Positions 46,857 through 59,185 of a stretch of DNA of 64,000 bases are shown piece by piece (the stretch's first letter is position 1; every line of letters begins with the position of its first letter). The stretch comes from Medicago truncatula (lineage: Eukaryota > Streptophyta > Magnoliopsida > Fabales > Fabaceae). The stretch covers positions 34,148,972-34,212,971 of the forward strand of contig NC_053047.1 in NCBI RefSeq assembly GCF_003473485.1, read 5' to 3'. Position numbers and translations under genes: made by a program. Under the pieces are notes generated by a model, which was given only the letters and a program-made list of their open reading frames with translations, did no database searches and was not told the origin of the DNA.

Positions 46857-48758
46857 CTAACAATTGGCTGAAGCAAGGCACTTGTAGTCAAGATGCTCAC
46901 TTTTGCAAAGTGCGGCTAGGTATTTGAGAACACGAGGAGGTGGATTAATGTCACGAATCACATTAACAAACTTCCATTCATACGAGTTGCTCCCAGATTT
47001 GAACACAGCATTGAAAAGTATTGTGTAAGTTACAATATCAGGAACCAAATTTTTCATATGCATTTCTCTGAAAAGGTTTATTGCTTCATCTATCCTCTCA
47101 CTCTTGCAATATCCATCAATCATGATAGTATAACACATAACGTCAGGTTCCAAACCCCTTTTAATCATTTGGTTAAATAAGAAAACTGCCTCGTCAAGAT
47201 GTTGCTTTTTCCATAAAGCATCTAACAAGATACTGTAAGTTATAGTATCTGGGAGTGGACCTTTAACATGCATCTCGTTAAGAAGCCTCCATGCATTTGA
47301 GATTCTCCCAGATCTGCACAAGCCATCAATAAGACAACTATAAGTTACAATATGAGGAACCAAATTCTTAAGATGCATATCTCTCAATAAATTCATGGCC
47401 TCACCCATTCTTCGACTCGTACAACACCCATGAATCAAAATGGTATAACTCCAAACATCAGGTGTCAAGCCACTTTCAACCAGTTGATTAAATAACAAAA
47501 TCGCTTGGTCAAGACGCTTGCTTTTACACAAACCATCTAACAAGATACAACAAGTAACAATATCTGGCGTCAAACCGCTCCTATGCATTGTCTTTACGAT
47601 CTCCCAAGCACCTGAGACTTCCCCAGCTTTACACAAGCAGTCAATCAAAGAATTATAAGTAACAATGTTCGGAACCACACCCTCACGACACATTTCATCA
47701 AAAACTCTCACAGCATCACGCACTCTCCCAACCTTACAATATCCATGAATAAAAACATTATACGTCCAAACATCACGCTTAAAACCCCACTCACCAATCG
47801 CATCAAACAACTCCCTCGCCATATCCACATTCCCCTTCAAACAATACCCACCCATCAAAGCGGTACACGTTACAATATTCGGCTCATAACCTCTGTTCAC
47901 CATTTCATCAAACATCTCACGAGCTTCCACCAACATCCCATTTTTACACAACCCGTCAATCAAAACAGTAAAAACATAAACACTAACATCCAAACCCCTT
48001 CGAATCATCTCATCCACCAATCCAAAACCCTCCAAAAATTTCCCAACACCACACAATCCACGTATCAACGAACCATACGTAAATTCGTTCGGACAAACCC
48101 CATTTCCCATCATCTCATTATAAAACTCAAAACCCTCATCAACAAATCCATTTCTACACAAACAATCAATCACAATACTATACATAACAACATTTCCTTT
48201 CACAAAAAAACCATCCTTTTCCTTCTCCTTCTCCTTCTCAATCATTCTCAACAAATTCACAGCTTCATTCACCCTCCCGTTTTCACATAACCCATTAATC
48301 AAAATCCCATAACTAACCTCATTCAAACTAAACCCATTATTCACAATCTCATCATGAAACTCCAATGCTTTCAAAACACCACCATTAACACATAAACCTT
48401 TAAGAACAGTGTTTAATGCCACAGTATCTAAACCATAACCGCGTTTAAGTATCTTACCGAATATCGAAAAAGAAAAAGAGACATGACCCAGATGGAAAAA
48501 ACATGTGATAATAATAGTGAGAGTGATAATACAAGGTGTAATGAAGTTATTGTATTCATTCTGGTTGAAAAGTGCAATGGCGGTTGAATGTTGATTGGTT
48601 TTCATTAAGCATGTAAGGTGTTTGTTGAAATGAGCGAGTGAAGAATGAGAATGGAATGAATTTATGAAGCGAGGGAGAGAAGAGGTTTTTGCAGCGGTTG
48701 ATCGATGGAAGAGTGTTGTGTGGCGTAATAACATTCTCTTCATGTTTTGGTGAAACAT
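46857..48758 (-). CDS. P-class pentatricopeptide repeat protein (Rf-like)
   Basis: A single uninterrupted 633-codon frame. P-class PPR proteins bind organellar RNA, one nucleotide per repeat, and act in processing, stabilising or translating transcripts; the Rf-like branch is rich in repeats of this kind. About 14 tandem 35-residue repeats run from about residue 93 to the C-terminus, with canonical forms such as VTYNSLIDCLCKAGEVSGAW, VVPNI and LTPDV ends. The first 50 residues are basic and Ser/His-rich without acidic residues, fitting a mitochondrial presequence. Repeat 2 carries a KEKEKEKD insertion from a GAR microsatellite. No E or DYW domain. Two in-frame ATGs (48758, and residue 6 at 48743) lie in opposite arms of a 16 bp hairpin. 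Organelle and RNA target are unknown. Confidence 0.92.
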   Translation of the reverse strand: MFHQNMKRMLLRHTTLFHRSTAAKTSSLPRFINSFHSHSSLAHFNKHLTCLMKTNQHSTAIALFNQNEYNNFITPCIITLTIIITCFFHLGHVSFSFSIFGKILKRGYGLDTVALNTVLKGLCVNGGVLKALEFHDEIVNNGFSLNEVSYGILINGLCENGRVNEAVNLLRMIEKEKEKEKDGFFVKGNVVMYSIVIDCLCRNGFVDEGFEFYNEMMGNGVCPNEFTYGSLIRGLCGVGKFLEGFGLVDEMIRRGLDVSVYVFTVLIDGLCKNGMLVEAREMFDEMVNRGYEPNIVTCTALMGGYCLKGNVDMARELFDAIGEWGFKRDVWTYNVFIHGYCKVGRVRDAVRVFDEMCREGVVPNIVTYNSLIDCLCKAGEVSGAWEIVKTMHRSGLTPDIVTCCILLDGLCKSKRLDQAILLFNQLVESGLTPDVWSYTILIHGCCTSRRMGEAMNLLRDMHLKNLVPHIVTYSCLIDGLCRSGRISNAWRLLNEMHVKGPLPDTITYSILLDALWKKQHLDEAVFLFNQMIKRGLEPDVMCYTIMIDGYCKSERIDEAINLFREMHMKNLVPDIVTYTILFNAVFKSGSNSYEWKFVNVIRDINPPPRVLKYLAALCKSEHLDYKCLASANC

Positions 48759-48768
48759 GAAGAGAATG
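48732..48768 (-). other. Perfect 16 bp hairpin across the PPR start codons
   Basis: Arms 48732-48747 and 48753-48768 are exact complements with a 5 nt loop (tggtg). Each arm contains a CAT, so the candidate ATGs at 48758 and 48743 sit in the two arms. In RNA it would form a strong stem at the initiation site. Confidence 0.85.
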
Positions 48769-48988
48769 GAGAATGGAGAACGGTTTTATGTTATGTGTTA
48801 TTGAAGAAGGAAGTGGATGAAGATGAGTTTGAATGATTCGGCGGCGGGGTGGGGACTTGGAAGGTTTCCATGGCTGGTTTGGGGTTTTTTTACAGCTTAT
48901 TTTCAACTTAGCCACTCAAGTATTACAACTTTTTTTTTTTTTTTTTTTTTTTAAATAATTTACCCATTTTTTCTAGAGGAAATTTGAT

Positions 48989-49981
48989 GTTGACACATTT
49001 CATTAGGCTGAGGCACACAAATAAAATATGATTTTGCCCACTCGACAGTTAACTCTCGAGGAAAACCTCGTTAGTTAACTGCCGAAAATTATGTTTCATC
49101 AGATGAAACAGTCACCTGCTCCCCTACACAATATTTCATCATCAACTTTCATACCACTTTCATCCAAACCCCAAATCCAAAAAAAAAATTCATCAAATCT
49201 TGCTCCAAAATCATTCAAGCATCAAGCATAGGAGGTATCAACACACTTTTGACGTAAAAAACAGGTATTGAGCATTTTAATCTGTTCATTTTTTGGCTTT
49301 GTTATGGGTTTTTACGTCAATTTACGTAGAACTCTGTCATGGAAATCCTCGGTAGCCTACTACCGAAGTAAATTTCGGTAGTTTACTGCCGAGGAAAACT
49401 TGTGAAAAATTTTCACAACGAAAAAATGGCAGCATGCCATTTTTTTCCAATTTTTTTTTTTAATTCATTATGACATTGATGTTTATGCATTAGTTAGTTG
49501 TTAATTCATATTTTTGTGTTGTTTAATTATAGTAATGGTAGAGAACGCGGAAGATGTTCCGGGAGAGACAAAACAAAATTTTGTCGAAATTTTCGGAGAT
49601 GTAAAACCGCCTAAGGTTGAAGCGGAAGATGTCATATTTTTGTGTTGTTTAATTATGGACACTTTGTAACGTTTTGATGAATTTCAAACTTTTGTGTAAT
49701 TTGAACCAAATGTCGGTTTATTTAATTATGGACAATTGTAAAAGATATTGTATTTTTCTTGTTTATGACCGAATTTCTATGTTGTATGATTTATACTGCC
49801 TTTGGAAATGCTCTGATTTAATTACATGTAAAAATTGGTCGAAAAATGGGCTTTAGAATTATGCAGAACCCACTGTCTGCATAATTGTTTTCCTCAGTTA
49901 ACTATCGAGGTTTTTCTCGGCATGTCGATGGGATAAAAGCGTATTTTACTCGTGTGACACAGCCTTATGCAATGTGTCAAC
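48989..49981. mobile_element. Large foldback element with GTTAAC palindromic modules
   Basis: Termini gttgacacatttcat at 48989 and the complement ending aatgtgtcaac at 49981 match over about 45 bp with gaps, including 'ggctg.g.cacac.a.taaaata'. Self-complementary modules such as cagttaactctcgagg, gttagttaactgccga and ggtagtttactgccgagg recur near both ends. The middle has a short possible coding scrap (ATG 49536, MVENAEDVPGETKQNFVEIF) with no known domain. No clear target duplication. Related to 59186-59545. Confidence 0.65.
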
Positions 49982-50848
49982 AACAATTTTCTTTTTAGAG
50001 TGAATATTTTACCCTTTCTTTCTGATATTTTTAAAAGAGATTAATTTATTTATTTTTTTACAATAAAGTTAGTTTCATTCAAATGTTGAAATAACAAGAG
50101 TAGAATTAAATTAATCGTGTTCCCTAAAAAAAACTGACGTGAGTTTGGATATTCCTCATCCATATTTCAAAGTCAAGGACATGTTATCAATACACATGGA
50201 AATTTCATAAGTCAAAAGTGCGTTAACAAATCAAACTCTTTCGGGTCTTGTTAACAAGTGTCTCAGGACACTTTGTAAGCATTGATTACACGTTTTTTCA
50301 TAAATGCTTACTACTTATGGTCATTAAACCATGTTCGGGGAGACATTCGTTAACATTTCTCAAATTTTAATTCTAACGACCAAACTTAATTCTTCCAACT
50401 ATGGACAATGGTGAAAAATAATGAAAGATACATCGTCTTTGATTGCATTCATCCTCGGAGAAAAAAAATGTTATTGGTGATCATTGATTCCGACTATATG
50501 TTGTTTTGAAATGACTGATTCAATCACATATTGACAATTTGTATGGCTGAGATAATGTTAAATTTGATGATAATCAGAATAAGCTCTTTATTTAAAATAT
50601 GGTATCGAAAAAAGAGTCATTCATAAATATTTCATCAAACACAGGTAGTATAAACTTGAAGTCGATTAAAAATAACAATAGAACACAAATGAAGAAACAA
50701 AACAAGAAAATAATAAAAAACTTCAACACAATTATTAGACCTCAAACCATAAAGCGATGGAGTGATCAAAACACAATTTTCATGGTGGCTTTCTAAGAGG
50801 GCACTTAGAGGTTCTTTCTTTAATTGAAGTTGTGATCACATAAATCTA

Positions 50849-51131
50849 GGCCCCGTTTGGATAAACAGCTTATATAGGTGCTTATAGCATTAGTGCTTAT
50901 AACATTAGAGCTTATATGATAAGCTCTTATACTTGATAAGCTATTTATGTTTGGATATGTACACTAAAAAGTACTTACATAAATTGAAGTGTTTGGATGT
51001 GATATTACATAAGCAATTATCGAAATTTTAAATATTTTTAATTTAACAAAAAAATTAAAGAATTGAACCACAATTATCAAGATTTTTTTTGATAAATTAA
51101 TCAAGGCGTAAAAAAACAATATTATAATATA

Positions 51132-51180
<49 letters not shown>

Positions 51181-51740
51181 TAGTATAATCAATATTTGTC
51201 CTTAAAAAATATCAATATTCATATAAGACAAAATTAACATTAGAGGTGTAAATAAACATATCATATATATATATATTAGTGTGCAGTTTGTTACAAAAAA
51301 AAACAAGTTAAATTTGTTTTTTTATTCAGTTTCATTTTGTTACGTAACAAAAAAATAATAAAAATCTTCTTAAAAAAAAATTAATAAAAATCTTAGTTAC
51401 GTGTGTTACTTCAATAAGATAAGTATATAACAATTTTGTTACTCATGCACCGCCAAAGATAACTAACATTATAATTAAAATATTCCTTAAAAAAAATTAT
51501 AATTTAAATATATGTTTTGGAAAAGTGGATCCAGAGAGAATCGAAGGAGGTTACATAAATTCATAAGCTCCTTGTTAAGCCAGAGGGTAAGCTGAAAATT
51601 TAGGCTTATTAAAATATGGCATAAGCAGCTTATGAAACTATGATAAGCTATTTTTATTTATTTACCCAAACACCTTTAAAAAGGCTTATAGGAGTAGATA
51701 AGCCCACGTAAGCTCAAAATAAACCAATCCAAACGGGGCC
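50849..51740. mobile_element. MITE with GGCCCCGTTTGG termini
   Basis: ggccccgtttggataaacag at 50849 pairs with ...ccaatccaaacggggcc ending 51740. CTA occurs on both sides (50846-50848 and 51741-51743), a 3 bp duplication. The arms contain many 'cttataagct' units, and a (TA)n run lies near 51138-51174. Decayed 'gtttggataaacag' copies occur at 41410 and 41950. Confidence 0.75.
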
Positions 51741-52235
51741 CTAGTATTGATGGGACACAATGACTGTCGTCACAAACCAGGTGAAACAAATTAACATCAT
51801 TTATTTGGAGATAAACGAAGTGACAATAGTCATTGAAAACTAATACATGTAAGTGAAGAAGCCAAACTTCAAAACTCAAACACGACGTTCGACCTAACAA
51901 TTTTAACATTTTTAGCAGTTAAGCTATAATTTGTGGATAAATTAACACAATTTGGGTAACTGCTACAAACGATTTTATCACAAAAATCATTACAAGCTAC
52001 TTGATGCGATATATGAGATAAAACTCATGTTTCAAAAAATAGCATGTAAAGAACAAATCGAAATATATCATTTTATTTTTATATCTATAATAAGCTAAAG
52101 CATGTGTTCCATTATTATTTTTTATTTTTTTGAAAGAAGCATGTGTTCCATTATTTTGATACCCTGATTTAATGGAATTGAATTTTAGTCACTTAGTTGT
52201 TCGCTCAATAAAGATCAGACAATCAATTATAAATT

Positions 52236-52506
52236 GGGAGATTATTCACTTTAGTCCATGAATAAAAAAGAAGTTGTCACTTTAGTCAATTTAGTCCCTG
52301 AATGCAGATTTCGTTAATCAATTTAGTCCCTGAATATAGAATCCGTTAGTCAATTTAGTCCCTGAATGTAGAACCCGTTAGTCACTTTAGTCCCTGAAAT
52401 TGACCAACAACGTCTACATTCAGGGACTGTTTTGCAATTTCTCTACATTCAGGGACTAAAGTGACTACTCTTTTTCCATTCAGGAACTAAAGTGACTAAT
52501 TCCCCA
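52236..52506. mobile_element. Mutator-type MITE with perfect 9 bp duplication
   Basis: Inverted ends around gggagattattcactttag and its complement (ctaaagtgactaattcccc) are flanked by ttataaatt at 52227-52235 and 52507-52515. The interior repeats 'tttagtccctgaatgtag' several times. Confidence 0.8.
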
Positions 52507-52515
52507 TTATAAATT

Positions 52516-53775
52516 TGATTCAGTTAGGTCATTTCTTTATGATAAGGAAAACACAAATAGAAAAGTAGAGAGACATGGATGATAGTTTGAGACACTAAAA
52601 TTCAGACAACAAATTTTTTTATCCCTCCTCTTAATTTCTATCTTTTAGTTATGCAATTAGGAGCAAATATTTTCAGAAAAAACCACACATGATTCCAGAA
52701 ATGTCCTTCCGGAAAAAAAATGTGTAATTGTGTTTTCGTCCGAAAATACACATCCAAACGGCAAAAAAAAATTGTACCTTGTTTGGACGTGTACTTCCAA
52801 ACGAACTTGGTGTGGCAAAAGTGGCTTCCATAAATTTTAGTCTCATGCCCACGCCCCAGTCTGGAGATCAATTACTAACGTATTGTCATTTTGTTTCATG
52901 TTCTTATCAATGCAACCTATATTGCAAGCACATTCAACAAAAGCAACATGAGGCTACTAAGCATATTTTCGATTGCATGACAGCTTTATCATTCTTATGT
53001 CCCGATGCAGTTAACATGAGAAGCTACAATTTACAGTTTTAGCTCGAACTTGCAGTAGTTAGGTTAACAGTTAACATACAAAGCATGAGAAATTGACTTG
53101 TGTACACCAAGTTTAAGTTGAAAGTCGAGATAGAATTCCACCAGGTATAAATTTTGATAGGAAACTCTAAAAGAACCATCTTATCTACACAAGAAACACC
53201 TCAGTAGATATGATAGACTTAAATTGCGCATGGAGGAGAGTAAAATCAAACAGTTATGCCATTAAACAACTTAATTTCCTTTCTTTATTGCTTTATTTTT
53301 TATTTTAATTTCCTTTCTTTGTTGCTTTTTTTATCTAAGCTCATTAAAAAAATTGTAAATAAAAACAGTTACACCACAATCTGGTATGATATCCATTACT
53401 GTGAATCTAAATAAAAATTGTAATCAAGAGCTTTTTCTCTCAGTCACCTACAAACAGTTACAATCAGATGAGTTTAATTGAAATAGACAACGCCTCATCC
53501 CGCAAAAAGTAGAAGAAAAATGATTTCTTTCATTTAACAACCATCATCATGTTCACATTGGACATATATAATTGGAAATATAATCATCAGAGAGAAATCG
53601 CGATAATTCCAATATAAGAAAGATAGTAGATTTTGCAAGGAGAAGATCCTTAAGTATTGATAAGAAGGGCCAACAAGAATGCGGGTAATCCAACAGTTAT
53701 AGATTAATGGAGATTAAAAATTAACTGGTTCATTTTCAAACTTAGTACATCCAAGATATCATTTGTTGTTACAAT
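52516..53775. other. Intergenic, nothing recognised
   Basis: No gene or repeat of note. A 104-codon frame at 52728-53042 has no family resemblance. The last part is the presumed 3' UTR of NAA40. Confidence 0.45.
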
Positions 53776-56700
53776 CTAATGGTGCAGTGAGTGGTTTACC
53801 TCAAAAATAGTTTTAGCTTCATCATTAAATGTTCTGCAAAGAATTTCATAACTCTTCTCCATCTGCATATGAGAACAGAAAAATTAACTTGTGCATAGAA
53901 ATTTATAACACTTATGATTTTGGAGGAGGGTACATACCATTGGATAAACTTTAGAAGGTGACGTGGCTGATATGATATATCTGTAACAGAAATATTTCAT
54001 CCGTCAACAAAATGAAGACTAAACATAAAAAGGGAGGGGAAAAGTAATATAACAGAAAAATCTAGAAAGTAATTAGGATGATATCTTGATAGATAACCTG
54101 GGCTAAAACCAAATATTATGAGAATTATGAAAGTAGAAAATAGAAACGGTTACAAGACCTGCAAAGATCCTTAACTTTTTATTTTGAGAATCAAGATACA
54201 GCAATAGCTCTAACGATAATATTGTTCTTACTTCAAGTTCATGTATAATCATCACATATACCAACTAACATTATCATTACAAATTTATAAAGTGAAATTA
54301 GAATTGCAACAATGATTGACATGTCGAGGATTTGTGGAAATAACTACGTGATGCTAGGGTGAACATACCCTTGTATATAAGTGTAATACACATAGAATAT
54401 AGTTCTATATGTGGATTTCATAATGAAACTAATGAATCATTCTCTTTTTGTAGACATATGCGGTTCAGGAATGCCTGCTAAAAAGCAGACACAAATATTT
54501 TCTGGAATGCATTAAGGTTGAAATACAATTAATTAAAAGGCTTATGCGAGCAGTTAGGGATATAACATACTTTTTTTTTGCCTTTCATTCATATCAAACT
54601 TGACATGTACTTTTCGTAAGCGATAAAAAAATCAATGATGGCATACATCTCTGAAAATGTCACCTTAGTTTACTTGTGTAAAAATTCATAGCTGATAGGT
54701 TCATCTTTTGAACGGTTAGCACAACAGCACCCATGCAGTTCTACAAGAAATGTTAAAAAAATATGAGAGACCATATTAGATGCGTCATTAAACTCAAAAG
54801 CAGAAAATAAATCAATAAATTGAACAGTATAAATCAATCAATAAATAAATAAACTCAAGCCTGTAAATAGATCAATAAATTGAACAGTATAAATCAATCA
54901 ATAAATAAAATTAGTTTCTTCAAAGATAACAAATCACACAATTCATCATCTTTTCCTAGACTACAAGCTGTGTCCTTTGTAACATAGCAATAATTCTCTA
55001 TTATTATCAAAAGTCAGAGTAAGTTTAGAAAACACTTCAGAACCTTTTGGGCGATAAGCTCAATAAGTTCCATTAGAAGCTTTCCCAATCCTTTTCCCTG
55101 GACACGAGACTCGAGCTGTAGTTCATACACATAAAGTACCGGTACCTCTTCTTCCAAAACAAAGCGGTAATGTACAAACCCAACCAAGGGACCACTATCT
55201 TCTTGACGACTAGTTGAAGGGTCTTCCTCAGTGAACAATGTTGTCTTCTCATCAGCATTTGAGTTATCAACCTCATGCACAAATATGTAGAGTGCTTCGG
55301 GATCAACCATTTCTATACGCTTCACCTTTTCTTCCTCTTGCCACTCAGCCCCATATGGCCCTTCCATGTTAAGCTGTAGATTTAGACAAGATAAGTTTTT
55401 TTTTGTCAGCCCACCCATTTCAATGAATAAGCTAACACGGGCATATCATTAACATAAAAAAGGGAACAGCTGTTCTGATTTATGATAGTATAAACAAAAA
55501 TAAGGCGGCAAAGTGTGATCCACGAGGTTTCAAGGCAAAAACCTTGCTATTGGGCCAATACTCGCCCTCATGATAAAAACAAAATTAAAAGCTTTGATTA
55601 ACTAATTGTCTGATTCTTCTTTCTCTTACAAGTTACAATGAAGGTGAATTTTTGGAACAGAGCACAAACCAAATAGGGAAAAATGATAAATATCTCTCAT
55701 GACTCATGACTATACAGGAAACCCAACTCTACACAAACAGATAAATAAACGCAGACAAGAACAGACAATGGAATTCAGCCAATTGTGCCTACATCTCAAA
55801 CAACAGAATGACTGTTGTAGTTTTCCAATAATGCAATGCTGGAAGGTACAGAGCACAAAGCTGTGTTTAAAATTTAAATACTACACTCTAAATTACAAGT
55901 TTACCCCTAAACTGTACCATGGGGGGGTTTTCCCCCGCACTCTCAACCCTCCTAGACCGTAGTCATAACCCTAGGAATGAGCCAAGCTCAAAGGTATGAC
56001 TTCTTAATCCACTACGCTGCGCTTACAGATCTACTCACTATGCTCGAGTGTCTGGCCACTTATCCGTGAATTTGAGCCATACTCAACACGTATAATTGTA
56101 ATTTGTTTAAACATATATACATTTCAGTTAACTCTAGTATTGTTTGGCTTCTTAAAAAAAAAAAAAAAAAGTAACTCTAGTATTATTTTTACCTTAAGAA
56201 GTCTCTGTATATATTGTTTAACAGGAGAGGAAAGTTTAGTGCCATGTCCTGACTTTAAGCACACTGATAGACCTGGAAATAAGGTCAAAATTAGGCACTT
56301 ACTTAGAAGCAACAAACAAGAATTTCAAACATATGAACATCAATATCATCACATTACCATAATTATGTTGAAATATTAATGATTATTATAGTCTTATAAA
56401 CTATAGGTTACTATCACTGTTCACTCCTGTAATTAGTAATGTAGTTAGTACAAGTTGGGTGTAGCTTAAATTTTGAGGGAAAACTTGATAATAAGCTTGT
56501 ATCAGATACAAATTTAGATAAGTTATAAGTAGATAGAAAATTAGTTAAGTTTGTTCGTTGAATTAGCAGTTTGTTACAGTTCAGTTAGAAAGTCAGACAG
56601 TCGTCATTTTAGGCTTTGGTTGGCAAGGCCAAACTGCTAACTTATAGCGGATAGTTTCTATCATATGAGCTTGTATCTTTGGTAATGGTCATTGTCTCAC

Positions 56701-57392
56701 GATCTTATAGTATTTATTCTCAGAAAAATAGCTTACAACATGTTTAGAATTTGTTTCCAGCTTATTTTCATAAGCTCCTCATGACATCTTAGGAAATTCA
56801 AGTTCAATGCTAATTTTACCAAACACTTCAAGTTCAATAAGCTAGTTTATCCACTATCAGCTAGTGTATCCCCTATACGTTAGCTTATGAGTTATCTGTT
56901 GTTTTTCTATCAAACAGTAACAAAAATTCTTAGGAGGTGTTTGGATTCGCCTAGTTGAGTCTATAGCACTTGTGATACTATTTTGAAGAACTTGTGAAAA
57001 CAGCTTATGACATGTTTATAATTTATTTTTATTTTCATAGGCTCCTAATGATATCATATGAAAACAGCTTATAGATTACAATATCTAACTGCATTACTAA
57101 TCTAACTGCATTCAACAAACTCAAAAGCGGTTACCGTTAATTTCGAAGCGGCGATAATCGGGAAAAGAATCGAGGTGATCCTTTTTGGTATAAGCTGCTT
57201 TGATGAGCTGTTGATTGGCGTTCTTCTTTGCGAGTATCTGCAAAACGGAAAGGTTTTGTTCGAATTAAAAAACACTCGTGAATGAGGAAAAAGTTTTGAG
57301 GATTTTTAATTTGAACTTACTTCGCTGCGTGTTAACCTTCTCTCTGTTGAGACGGCGTTGTTGTGAGTTGCATTGAGGGTCTCGGAGTTCAT
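53776..57392 (-). CDS. NAA40: N-alpha-acetyltransferase 40 (NatD), histone H4/H2A specific
   Basis: GNAT acetyltransferase that transfers acetyl from acetyl-CoA to the N-terminal Ser of histones H4 and H2A. Minus-strand exons: 57321-57392, 57135-57237, 56193-56272, 55044-55373, 54664-54740, 53938-53980 and 53776-53862, 263 residues. Key blocks: an N-terminal KKDHLDSFPDYRRFEINGLSV-type region, GPYGAEWQEEEK with a Trp typical of NatD, and the acetyl-CoA motif A RVQGKGLGKLLMELIELIA (175-193) with R/QxxGxG. Then come VLTVQKMNLSAMNFYTSKL and the C-terminal YEILCR. An acidic, Ser/Thr-rich loop (DEKTTLFTEEDPSTSRQEDS) interrupts the GNAT sheet. The last 28 residues end VNHSLHH; a possible donor (gag^gtaaac) leaves another C-terminus possible. 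No lesion is seen. Confidence 0.9.
54791..54910. repeat. Tandem duplication, 2 x 60 bp, in an NAA40 intron
   Basis: 'atcaataaattgaacagtat' recurs at 54811 and 54871. The copies 54791-54850 and 54851-54910 differ mainly in the segment after aactcaa. Located in the intron between exons 4 and 5 of NAA40. Confidence 0.85.
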
Positions 57393-57500
57393 TGCTGGTT
57401 TTCCGAGCTCACTAAGATCACTTTTTCATTTTTTTAGAACACTAAACTCTTTCTTTACTTAAATAGTTAAAAGGTAATAGCCATTTATTTATTTTTTTTA

Positions 57501-57804
57501 GGCTAAAGTGCACTTTTCACTTTCTATATTTCGAAATGTTGCAATTTTGGCCTCTTATTAAAAAAAATGGCAATTTCGGCCCCTTCATCCCAAAATTACT
57601 GAGAAGATGCCACGTGTCCCAAAAAAGGGGCCATAATCGCAACTTTTTGTAAAGATAAGGGGTCAAAAAACATATTTTCCTTATGTTAGGAGGTCAAAAG
57701 AGCATATTTCCCTAAACATAGGGGGTCGCTTTTGCCATTTTTTTTAATAGGGGGCCAAAATCGCAACATTTTGAAACTTAGAGGGCGAAAAGTGAAGTTT
57801 AGCC
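57501..57804. mobile_element. Mutator-type MITE upstream of NAA40
   Basis: ggctaaagtgcacttttcac at 57501 pairs with ...gtgaagtttagcc ending 57804. Flanks tttttttta and attttttta form an 8 of 9 duplication. It lies about 110 bp upstream of the NAA40 start codon. A fragment of the same type follows the cysteinyl-tRNA synthetase copy (about 63755-63878). Confidence 0.7.
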
Positions 57805-57869
57805 ATTTTTTTAATAAAAAGAGTAATAGCCATTTTGATCCTTAACGTATAATAAATAGCTACAATAAT

Positions 57870-58935
57870 TCTTTTTTTTTTTTAACAAGGCAAAATGAGA
57901 TATATTAACAAAGAGTTTTGTTCCTTAGCACAAGGAGTGTCAAAGGAGACAAAACAAGGTTACAAAATAGTTCCAATCAAACCACAAAAGACATGAACGA
58001 TAAATACATCAGCCAATCCCTAAACAAGCAAGGGGACGCTGCCACCACAAATGATAACCAAAAGGAAAGCACACATTTTTTGCTTTCAACCATTTGAGAG
58101 ATGTAATCTTAACATTCTCAAGAAGTTGCTCTGTTGTTTTAGCTGTGTTGACAAACATTTTTTTATTTCTTTCATTCTAAAGAACCCAAATACCACAAAG
58201 GCAAATCAAATGAAGAAAATACATTCTTGGAGCATAACCACCTGAAGAATAAACAAACTGATAATAATGGTCCAAAACCTGATGAGGATCCACAGAAAAC
58301 ACACCAATCCAAGTTTTAATTTGTTGCCAGAGATCACCAAAAATAGGACAACGAATAATTAAGTGGTCTATTGTTTCATTTTGTCCACAACCTGTAATAC
58401 ATAATTGAGAATCATGAGAAATAACACTCGTCGCACCAAGTTATCCTTTGTTGGCCATCTATTGCGGAGAAGACGCCACACGCAAATAGAGACTTTCAAA
58501 GGAGCACTCTTATGCCACAAAGCATTCGAAACAACGTCATAGTTGTGCATCTCCTACCGCATGAGCATTTGATACACACCACGAACAGTATACCCATCAT
58601 CAATGTTGGGCCGCCAAAGCCAGACATCTAATTCAGTATCCTGCAAAGTAACATTAGTAAGTAAATTCCTAATCTCCATTACCAACTCCTACTCCCAAGC
58701 TAACAAACGTCGCCTCCACCACTCCAAGCCTCTACATTTTCACCCCAATCCAAAATGTTCATCTCTCCCACTGACAGGTCCTTATGAATCAATAAAACAT
58801 ACAACCTCCTAAATCTCTCCATGAACGACACTGTCCCTAACCAACAATCCGACCAAAAGAAAGTATTTAAGCCATTGCCTAAACATTTTGAGATACTTTC
58901 TTCGAACCAACTCCCACCTTCCACGCCTAACCAAT
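57870..58935 (-). mobile_element. LINE (L1-type) 3' fragment with zinc-binding RT C-terminus
   Basis: Minus-strand pieces SWFEESISKCLGNGLNTFFW, SDCWLG, then ALWHKSAPLKVSICVWRLLR with NRWPTKDNLVRR match the region after the reverse transcriptase of plant LINEs (zf-RVT domain). A further piece (about 58050-58370) has IKTWIGVF and LWNERNKK. A run of A on the minus strand (the T run at 57872-57884) is the poly(A) end. Frameshifts separate the blocks; the RT and endonuclease are missing, the usual 5' truncation. Confidence 0.8.
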
Positions 58936-59185
58936 AATACTTGGCTTTTTAAAGCTTATCGAAAGAAAAAAAAATGGCTTAAGAAGATCATACGTTTAAA
59001 AAAAGATAGTTATGAAATTTTGTTGGAGTACCATTTTTATGTTTTTATATTGTTAAGAAAAAAAGATACATTATGTATTTTTTTAAGAATCTTTCCAAAA
59101 AAAATGTATTTTTGAAGAATATATTGTTATATATAATTTTTTTTTTGTTAAGAATATATAGTTATGTAGATACATGAGAATTGCT

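Noticed and set aside
47745-48290. 181-codon open frame antisense to the PPR gene
   Set aside because: It is a shadow of the repetitive PPR coding sequence; its protein is low-complexity Asn/Ile/Thr/His without any family motif.
52728-53042. 104-codon open frame
   Set aside because: No recognisable domain, no splice or promoter context; length is possible by chance.
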